DNA from: Heliopora coerulea
Lineage: Eukaryota; Cnidaria; Anthozoa; Scleralcyonacea; Helioporidae
Assembly (NCBI GenBank): GCA_030142905.1
Contig: JASJOG010000006.1
Coordinates: 2,677,501-2,741,500 of the forward strand
Length of the DNA: 64,000 nucleotides
Direction: 5' to 3'
A program made the position numbers and the translations under genes. Shown here one piece after another: positions 55,641-64,000 of this stretch (within the stretch, counting starts at the first letter, position 1; each line of letters begins with the position of its first letter). The notes under the pieces are model-generated. The model was not told the DNA's origin. It saw nothing but the letters and a program-made list of their open reading frames with translations, and ran no database searches.

Positions 55641-58400
55641 CTTAAAAGAAAAACAAAAGTAAAAAACCAGATAAATATCTTCAAAACGCCCGTGTGACGG
55701 GTGCCAATAGGCTTCACATAAAAACCAAGATATAGAGAATAGCGAAAATTCAAATCTAAAAGCTGCTTTAATGATTAATTATAAAGGTGAGTTACTTAGT
55801 AGTTATTGAAAGTAGATGACAAGCTACAGGTAACGATCTTGGCACAGAGCTGTTTTTAAGGTGTCCAGGGGGCTCTTGGCTTTTCAGTTCCCATAAATAC
55901 AATGTGATGCGAGCCCCTCTCGCAACTACCCCAGGAATTAATGAGGTCCAAGGCTAAAACAGTTTGTTTAATGAATCAAGAACAGCTATGCATCCGTCTC
56001 CCGAGCGGCTTTGTTTTTCAACATGGTTCAAGACAAAGAATTTCAATTAACCTGTACAGAAGGAGCAGTCTCACCTGTAATTGCCCGCCTGAGAACACTT
56101 CGAAAATAAAGAAGTGAAATCTTGAAATTTCCCAGTTTATTCTGTTTATATAATCGCTTAACAATGCAAAAGAAACCATGCCTATAGTAGTAGCTCAGGG
56201 TCTACTGCCATAAGCTCTTCTTTTTCCTATCCTATATGAAAACTGGTCATTTATGAATAACCTTATTTGTTTGCTTTAAAACGAAGCCTGTTGCTCAACT
56301 CTTTACGAGAAAATGAGTGTTTACATACAGTTGAATTAAATCTAATTTTCTTGTGAAACGTTTCGCATCTGGGGTTGTTTAAAGTAAAGCGAAAAGGAAA
56401 CTCAAAAATGGGTTTATTCACTTGGCCGTCACTCCAGGGAGGTTGGGGAAGTATGACATCTCAAAATAATTTTGACAAAAAGGGATATATTCGGAACAAA
56501 AATTAGGGAACAAAACCCAAGTTTTGGTGGGCATTAAACTGAAGCAAAATCTGTTTGGGTAAAATTGATTAAATTGATCAATGTAGTCTCAACGCAAAAT
56601 GGCGCACTGGTTTTTTGTCGTATTAATGATACTACTTTGAGACTCAAATGAATATCATTAAATTTCAGGAAAAATTTCCTCTGAGTAACGACAGCCACAC
56701 GCGATTTGAAGTAGGGTAACAAAGAATGAAGTTAAATCGGTTTATTTTAACAAATTCAAACAAGTTGGTTTGAACTAATCCCGATATACTTGATTCCCAT
56801 TCTTTAGATAGATTTCCTGACTGTCTGATTTTCAAATTCAAGAAAATATAAACAAACAGCAATCTTAATCAAAATCCTGACAGTTTTGTTATTAAATAAA
56901 AGTAAAAGTAACGAATTAGTATCATAAAATCTTAAGAGCCATTGATTCGCACACAGGAAGGTAAATACATGATATTTGATAAGATCTAACGTTTCGTTGT
57001 TGACATCACAACATTGCCACCATTCTCTGATGATGTTGTGATGTAAACAACAAAACGTTGCATTTTATTGAAAATTACGTATTTACTCTCTTGCATGTGT
57101 GCGCATCAATGGCCCTTCTTAAGATTTTATGCTGGGCACTTATCTTCATTTTCAAGCTAAAAATATGCAATATAACTTCGTTTCTCATGGTTTAATCCAG
57201 ATGGTAGCAAAAAGTAAAACAAGGGAAAGTAATTTAATCTGTATCTGAAAAATGTGTGTCACCATCGAAAAGATAAGAATGTCGACGACTGGTATCGCCA
57301 AAGATAGACTGTGTCGCTAACAACCGTAGGCATCAGGCAACAGTTGATAACAGGTGCTTGTGCATCGCACTTTCCCAGCAATAATACTATATTATGAAGG
57401 TAAACAAATTGCAACGAAGCAAAAAAGTTATCACTTAAAAAAAATGATACTTCGGCACGAGCAAAGTATTTCTTGAAAAAGTGCTGAGTTAGAGGCAAAT
57501 ATTGCTTTTTTTTTAACTTTAGTAAAGAAATAAATTAAATTTACTGCGTTATTCGTGTACAATGACCAACAGCAGAAACGTTAAAAAAAATCAAGAATTT
57601 GTCTTTTAATTTATCACGCATTTTTCAACCTGGGGATCTAATTAACGTATCTAAATGGAATTTATTTTTAAAGACAAAGAGTAAGAAAATCTCTTCAAGA
57701 ACACTTATGGTAGTTAATGCACAGAATACTACACTTTTTAGCCTTAGAATGATGCTATCGTGATTTTAAATAATGCAAAAGAATCAATGACATAAATATA
57801 ACAAATGATCAGGCAAATTTAATCCTGTACTGGCGCGAATCTTCAAGTAATTAAAATTTACACGGTTTTGTTGGCAATCCGACTTGCTTGGAAGTCCCTA
57901 CGACTACATTTAGAGGACTTATAACCTGTTTAGTTGGATAGTAACCATTACAGTGTTTAAAATATTTATGATAGATGCTCATGACGGGTTGATTAACTGA
58001 ATTTGAGGCTGTAACCACTCAAGAGTGAACAGTAGTACGTGACGGGGGCGAGGGGCACGCATTTCTGGGCGCGGTGTGTGGGACACAAAATCAACCATGG
58101 CCCAAGAAGTGCTCAACATTACCCTCGTAAACTTACGATTATTCTTCTGTATAGGTGTATGTTTTGTAAAGCAGTTATATGACAAAGAAAATCTAAGTAT
58201 ATAATTCGACTTTCATCTCCAGAATTTGCAAATTCGAAACATTATAACTTCATGCTTGATTAAAGTTTTTTCACAAAATTAATTCCCGTATAAACGCAAC
58301 TGAAAATGGACGTGTAAGAAGCTGAAAGGAGCAGGGAACTGCCGAAACCTACTAGATGAGAAACTGATGTTTGGAGCGAAGGACGTTTGTTGGAGTGAAA
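55641..58400. other. Upstream region, mostly unassigned
   Basis: The exon preceding vWA1 (ending in phase 1 with G) should lie here or further up. I found no convincing signal-peptide or module exon on the minus strand. Only the hairpin at 56926-57130 is recognised. Confidence 0.5.
56926..57130. mobile_element. 205-bp fold-back element
   Basis: AAAATCTTAAGAGCCATTGA at the left pairs with TCAATGGCCCTTCTTAAGAT at the right; inner TTGACATCACAACAT pairs with ATGTTGTGATGT. The right arm contains TCTGATGATGTTG and ACGTTGC and recurs, diverged, at 36.45-36.6 kb. Confidence 0.75.
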
Positions 58401-58419
58401 CGTAAGAAATGCGTTCAAT

Positions 58420-61078
58420 GTGGTTAACAAAATGCACTTGGTGTCGGATGAGCTTGAAGCTGTATGTATTGAAATTGTAAAACCAAAATCAAAACCTGTA
58501 CAAATTGTCTCAATTTATCGACCCCCGAATTCCGGATCCGAATTTATGAACAACCTTGAAGGTTTTCTAAATGATTTAGATAATGAAAACAAAGAAATAA
58601 TTCTCACCGGAGATTTAAATTGTGATTTATTATCAAATGCTAGTCATGCTCACACAAACAGATTAATTAAAATTTTAAATTTCTATCAACTTGAGCAAAT
58701 GATCACTGATCCTACAAGAGCAACAAATTGTTCTGAGTCTTTAATTGACATCCTGGCAACAAATAGGCCAGAAAAACTAGTAATTTCTGGAGTGTTAAAT
58801 ATTGGGATCAGATTAAAAACTACAGAGAAGATCTGTTTAGAGGAGATCTTTTTGATGCTCTGAACAAGTATGACTGGCAATCCGACGATCCTAATAAATT
58901 ATGGGATATTTTTAAGTGCATCTTTACTTTGATCTCCGAGATGCACGCTCCTTTAAAAATGCGCAAGGTGAGAAGCGAATATGCTTCGTGGATGACTTCA
59001 AATATAAAATGGGAGATGAACCATCGTGACTATTTAAAAAGGAGGGCTGTTGCCTCTAAATGCGACAACCAATATACAACATATAAGAAACAAAGAAGTC
59101 GTGTCAATAATTTAATTAGATCTACAAAAAAGAAATTCTGTTTGCAAACTATTGACCGAAATAGGAATAATCCAAAGGAAATGTGGAAGAACATTAACAT
59201 GATTCTTGGGCGTCGTGGTCGCTGCTCAAACACTAATTTAATATCTTCAATCAGAGTCGACAATACTACATTTACACAGGAGGATCAAATCGCGGAAACT
59301 TTAAACACATATTTTAGTAACATAGGTGAGAATCTTTCTTCTAATCCAGATGAAACTGATAGAGAATTTTCTGATTATATGATACCAGTCCAGAACGAGT
59401 TTAAATTTTCAACTGTCATTGAAAATCTTGTCTCAAAAGTTATTGAAATGCAACCTAGTAAGGCTGCAGGTCTCGATAAAATACCTGCAAGATTGCTGAA
59501 AGATTCTTCGGTCGTTATAGTTCCTTACTTAACCAATATTTTCAATCTATCTCTATGTCGGGGTATCTTTCCTGATGATTGGAAACAGGCCCAAATTTCC
59601 CAATCTTAATATTCTGGAGATAAAGAAGATTGTAGCAACTATCGACCGATATCTGTTTTGTCAGTAATTTCTAAATTATTTGAGAAGCTGGTGTATGAGC
59701 AACTCGACACATATCTTACCCAAAATAATGTTCTTACACGTTGCCAGTCTGGATTTCGTAGAGGCCACTCCACTGCTACATCTTTACTGAATACAAGCGA
59801 TACTTGGTTAATATTGATCGTGGTATTATAAATGGTGTTATGTTTCTTGATTTAAAAAAAGCATTTGACACCGTAGACCACAATATATTAATAAAAAAAA
59901 ATGGAGTTATATGGAGTTAGAGGTGTCGCATTACAATGGTTCATCTCGTATCTGAGTAATCGTGGTCAAGTCTGTAAGGTCGGTAAAACCCTGTCTTCTA
60001 TGGAGAATGTAAAAACTGGAGTTCCACAAGGGTCAAATCTCGGTCCTTTATTATTTTTAATTTATACAAATGATCTACCTAACTGCCTAAGCAATTCCAC
60101 CCCTAGTTTATTTGCTGATAATACTAATTTTACTGTAACTGGCACCTCCTCCCAAGAAATTGAAGAGAAACTAAATAGAGAAATAAATAACGTGCATTCT
60201 TGGCTGCTAGCAAACAGATTATCATTGAATGCTAGCAAGACCGAATATATGATTGTTGGATCTAAGCAAAGAATATCACGCATTGAAACCGCCCCTCGTG
60301 TTTCTATTAACAATCAAGTTATTAATCTTGTAGGCAACACCAAAACACTAGGTGCATTCATGGAAAACGCATATTGAACATATTTGCAAAAAAGTCTCCA
60401 AAGGAATAGGTGTTTTACGGAGAGTAAAGGATGTAATTAGTAAAGAATGTTTGGAAAGGTTATATAAGACTTTAGTGCTACCTCATTTGGATTATTGTTC
60501 CCTCGTATGGGACAACTGTGCCAACGACCTAAAAGCACGGTTGCAAAAACTTCAGAACAAAGCAGCTCGTGTAATCATGGGAGACAGTTACTACTCATCA
60601 GCAACTAAGACCTTGAAGAAATTGGGATGGAATACGCTTCAATGCAGAAGGGATGAACAGTTGTTGTCACTAATTAACAAGTGCATGAGTGGAAAATCCC
60701 AATTAAGTCACTTATTTCATGTGTTAAATCGGGACTGTTATGATTTGAGAAGTAATAACACTAAATTGTGTTTACCAAAACCGAACACAAATGCCATGAA
60801 AAGAACTCTTGGGTATCAAGGTGCCATGATCTGGAACTCCTTCTTTTAAAACAATTAATTTACACATCTTATTTTAATAGTCAAGATCTCTAACTTTTAC
60901 CACTTTTATTCTTGTACATAGTGTTTTAGCTGTAGATATTCCATTTTAATTGTAAATATATTCTCTTAATTATCACGTATTTTACTACACGGCCCTATGA
61001 AAAGCACCCCTTGTTGAGTGATCAGGTTACCGTGTCTAAAGATGTTTAAATAAATAAATAAATAAATAAATAAAATAA
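58420..61078 (+). pseudogene. CR1/L2-like (jockey-type) LINE, mutated
   Basis: Pieces in order on the plus strand. An endonuclease C-terminal part (from 58429): QIVSIYRPPNSGSEF, EIILTGDLNCDLL and SLIDILATNRPE. An RT N-terminal part (58929-59609): RDYLKRRAVASKCD, MWKNINMILGRRG and QPSKAAGLDKIPARLL. An RT core in broken frames: NYRPISVLSVISKLFEK, MFLDLKKAFDTVDHNIL, KTGVPQGSNLGPLLFLIYTN and SLFADNTNF. A C-terminal part to 60849: LVLPHLDYCSLVWDNC and KLQNKAARVIMG. The catalytic FADD reads FADN and there are at least four frame breaks and a deletion after the endonuclease, so it is inactive. The 3' tail is (AAAT)n at 61046-61078. Confidence 0.87.
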
Positions 61079-61920
61079 ATGAGAAAAAGCTAGGTGGCTT
61101 TTTATAGGTAAAAATACCACGTGATGCAAATATGAGCAATGGTACAAAGCGTGGTCTGGGCTTATAGTGTGGATCGGACCCAAATATGGACTCGAATATG
61201 GATTCACTTAAAATTTAAAATTCAAAAAAACAAATTCCATGTATAACTAAGTTCTATTCACTTTTGATTTCAGGATAAGCAGTTACAACGGCTCAGAACT
61301 GACTGGCGAGAAACTTTCATAAGTGTTAAATAAACCTTCTCAATTAATGTGTTGAACCATGAGCAGCATGACGGTTTCGCTAGAAGTTGACTTGGATTTC
61401 GACTCATATGTCGTAATGAAATCAGTAATATCAAAAGACGCTCCCTCAAGGGATGCAAGATTCGGCAAGACATGTGTAGAAAAGGAGCAAGGTAGATATT
61501 GCTCAAAAATATGTCGGACATAGTCCGTAGCCAGGAATTTAAAGGTGGAGGCAAAAAAAATTGAGACAAATGTACATAGCGACAAGATATTTTTAATTTA
61601 CCGACAAATACAATCGTGCAAAATCCAACCATGTGAGCGAAATTTGACAAAAGAATGAATAATTTTTACATAGCTAGCTCCCGCTGATATTAAATTTCGA
61701 AAATAATTTAACATGAGGTATGATATATACCAGTATCTTCTTTTTGTTAAGCCATCATCACTACCACAACCACTTTGTTCTGAAAGCTAATCAGATCTGT
61801 TGGTACCCACCTACCTTCTCATTTTCGTCGGTAGAAACAGGACTCCCCGCGAACAATTTGCATTGAATACCTTCACATACTTCAATTTAAAGGCCGAAAC
61901 GTATTCAGTAATTTTTCATT

Positions 61921-62394
61921 TTGATATTTGAAACGCAGAGTGAATCCGTAGCGGGTAAGGTTGTAGCGACAAATGTTGTAGATGTACAGGTCTGGTCTGG
62001 ACAAAAAAGAGGGCAACTGCCCCCCTGCCCCTCCCCTGCCTACGCTATTGGTCGGACCAATGGCAAGAATCAAGGAAAATCAGTCGATTTCAGCCATATC
62101 GTATCTAAATTAAACGAAATCAACTTCGGGACTCCAATCAATTGCAGTGTACGAAAATCATACTCTAATGTTTACTGCTTTATCGAGCCTTTATTTTTGT
62201 ACCATGCCATTTCTGATGATGACTGGAAGTTTATCAAAGCGTTGATTTCAAGTGTTAGCTATTTTGGAGTCCCAGTTGTTCGGTATTCCCGGGGCAAGAG
62301 TGTATTGTCTACAAATATTGACTCAGGTTTAACCAACAGAGAGTGCACATTCAAATTTGACGAAATTATAGTAAATGTCATGAAAAAATGTTGA
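61921..62394 (+). CDS. Unrecognised open frame, possible exon
   Basis: An open frame ending TTNRECTFKFDEIIVNVMKKC-like at 62393 in TGA. The first third overlaps a GGGCAACTGCCCC-type repeat and is probably not coding. The rest (from about 62099) includes FIEPLFLYHAISDDDWKFIK, ALISSV and FGVPVVRYSRGKSVLS. I recognise no family; the DDDWKFIKALISS part has the look of vWA helix 1, but no MIDAS precedes it. It points opposite to the collagen gene. Real exon, pseudogene or chance are all possible. Confidence 0.2.
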   Translation: MIFETQSESVAGKVVATNVVDVQVWSGQKRGQLPPCPSPAYAIGRTNGKNQGKSVDFSHIVSKLNEINFGTPINCSVRKSYSNVYCFIEPLFLYHAISDDDWKFIKALISSVSYFGVPVVRYSRGKSVLSTNIDSGLTNRECTFKFDEIIVNVMKKC

Positions 62395-62410
62395 TCATTT
62401 AGTTTATATA

Positions 62411-62710
62411 CAGGGTGTCCCAAAAAAAACGAAAACTATTGAAATCACCAATAACAATTTAATTGTTAGAATTTGAATGCCTTAGCACTCTGTTGGTCCC
62501 CACGAGTGCATAAATGATTGATATAAGTAATTTGCTTTAAATTCCCACGGGCAAAAAATCGCGCACTTTACAAGGCGATTTTCTTACCTAAATTTTAATA
62601 CATGCACCTTGTCAATATTTTACGCATCATTACGTTCAGCTTTTTTGTAGGGCATTCAAATTTTAACAATAAGTGATTTCAACAGTTTTCGTTTTTTTTG
62701 GGACACCCTG
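62411..62710. mobile_element. Mariner-type MITE
   Basis: 300 bp between TA duplications (62409-62410 and 62711-62712). Terminal inverted repeats begin CAGGGTGTCCCAAAAAAAAC and extend about 80 bp with some mismatches. CAGGGTGTCCC ends and TA targets are typical of Tc1/mariner elements. No transposase. Confidence 0.87.
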
Positions 62711-62712
62711 TA

Positions 62713-64000
62713 TTTCATGTCGAGCCGCCCCATTCGATTTTTTTCCTTAAGCATTTGCATCACAAGAAAAACAGGAAACGGGGTCGTTCAAGATGACTCA
62801 CATGGGAAATTATTGAGAAGCAAAATTGTCGGCGACGGTGAAACACGAATCGAGTTGATAAAAACGTTGGCTAGTGGCCCACGTGAAAATTTAATGAGAG
62901 ATTTTCATCGGAAATTTAATTAAAGTTACAGTCAAATTAAAAATCGTTCTCGACTACATTGTCAGGTCTATCAGTATCGTTAAATATTGTCGACAAAAGC
63001 GAGTTATGACTATGACAATTGAGGCATTATTATATAATACGAACTAATTTGTAACCATTTGTATCTTACGACTTCCCTACGATAACATGGTTTCCCTCAA
63101 CAAGTCTCGTAAGAGAGTACTGTAGTACCATTTGTCTCAAGATGGTGAAGGGGATTGATGGATTAAACGGTTTTAAATGTGTTAACGACTTAAAACTTTT
63201 GATGAGCACATAAAATTTGACAACACAAAAAAATTGTTCGACCTTGCGACCCTTGGCTGTCATATTAATACATATGCTGATGGTTTCATGCTATTTATAT
63301 TTCATCAATAATTTACAATGTTTTGATGTCCCTAAATTCACAACGAACAAGAAAGCAGAAACTGACTGGAACGTTTGCGCACATTGCCCGAAATACTGGC
63401 CTTGGATGCGACACGTTTGTTTATACTCACCAGTGTACGAAACCTCGGTTTTAATTAATTGCGACCTATCGCTTGCACAGATGGTGTCACTTATTTGCCA
63501 AATTTAAATGCACGAGAGATTGTCGCGACAACTTGACGTTCGATAAAACACGGTGGTGGTTGTACGACGCGACAAATTTTGCTGATTAATTATTTGCTAC
63601 TAAGGTGATCAATACCAAGGTGTCTGGATTGGTTTCACTCTCGTTTATGACAGGCTATAAAGTCTAGAATTCCTCGTACGCATGGTAAAATTTACCTCGT
63701 GACTCAACCGGTGACGAGCAGCTTACTTTTGTCACCAAAATTTCAACTTTGATTGTTTCCAATTTTTTCCGACTTTTTTGGCTGTTCAGTCGCCTATGCG
63801 ACGCCAGCTCCTCGTGCGATTTCCGCCTGCTTTAGACCAGGGCCGCCGAGAGGGGTGGGCAGAGGGGGCAACTTGCCCCGGGCCCCCTACTTGATAGGGG
63901 CCCCCTAAAATGTTTGACCTTTACGTTTTTGACGTAACGAAGATTAAAGACAGTGATATAACGGACGGCAGTTGGGTTAGAGCAATAGTTACTGCCCTCA
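62713..64000. other. Unassigned sequence to window end
   Basis: No supportable exon. A GC-rich patch at about 63838-63907 (GGGGGCAACTTGCCCCGGGC) stands out in base composition and resembles a dispersed repeat also hinted at near 62010-62035. Confidence 0.45.

Noticed and set aside
57259..57498. Possible signal-peptide exon (FVYLHNIVLLLGKCDAQAP)
   Set aside because: Hydrophobic stretch sits mid-frame without a good initiator context or a donor leaving phase 1.
61270..61650. Minus-strand frames of 126 and 81 codons
   Set aside because: Considered as 5' exons of the collagen gene; no signal peptide, no module cysteines and no convincing phase-1 donor.
1..64000. CRISPR array, bacterial operon or prophage
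   Set aside because: Repeats are not evenly spaced with unique spacers, and the exon-intron structure is eukaryotic throughout.

Overview
This is a 64 kb stretch of an AT-rich animal genome. I read it as an anthozoan cnidarian, most likely a stony coral or sea anemone. That is an inference from a fibrillar-associated, collagen VI-like gene built of von Willebrand A (vWA) modules and 54/45-bp Gly-X-Y exons, from short introns mixed with retroelement-filled ones, and from the mixture of mobile elements: Penelope-like, R2-like and CR1/L2-like elements, tRNA-derived SINEs and fold-back MITEs. There is no prokaryotic gene organisation.

One host gene spans most of the window on the minus strand, from 55640 down to 941, and continues off the low-coordinate end. 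I could place 27 exons (3773 nt, 1258 residues counting one split codon). All are bounded by AG/GT on the minus strand, and the intron phases match at all 26 junctions, so the frame stays open throughout. Numbering residues from 55640, the order is: vWA1 (1-198), vWA2 (199-391), WAP1 (392-445), vWA3 (446-634), WAP2 (635-678), vWA4 (679-880), a short linker, a first triple helix of 20 Gly-X-Y triplets, a 38-residue non-collagenous break, and a second helix of 89 uninterrupted triplets still running at the window edge. The interleaving of eight-cysteine WAP (four-disulfide core) modules with vWA modules upstream of a collagen helix is the most unusual biology here. Only vWA1 keeps a canonical metal-binding (MIDAS) site.

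The introns carry the mobile elements. From low to high coordinates: a gag-like remnant and the first copies of a CACCTTTTGCTG fold-back MITE (6.2-9.2 kb); a GIY-YIG fragment of a Penelope-like element (11.0-11.4 kb); more MITEs and tRNA-derived SINEs (13.3-15.9 kb); a 5'-truncated LINE (17.1-18.0 kb); a pentanucleotide minisatellite (18.2 kb); a second LINE tail and SINEs (21.6-22.7 kb); a 1.5-kb-arm inverted pair of Penelope-like elements with identical deduced proteins (27.3-30.5 kb); a second pentanucleotide minisatellite (31.2 kb); several perfect or near-perfect hairpins (33-47 kb); and three head-to-tail, decayed R2-like elements interrupted by a 208-bp hairpin (50.1-54.7 kb). Upstream of the first visible exon lies a mutated CR1/L2-like LINE (58.4-61.1 kb) and a TA-flanked mariner-type MITE (62.4-62.7 kb).

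The promoter, signal-peptide exon and 5' end of the collagen gene were not found. They may lie beyond 64000 or in small exons I could not recognise. The 3' end lies below position 1.
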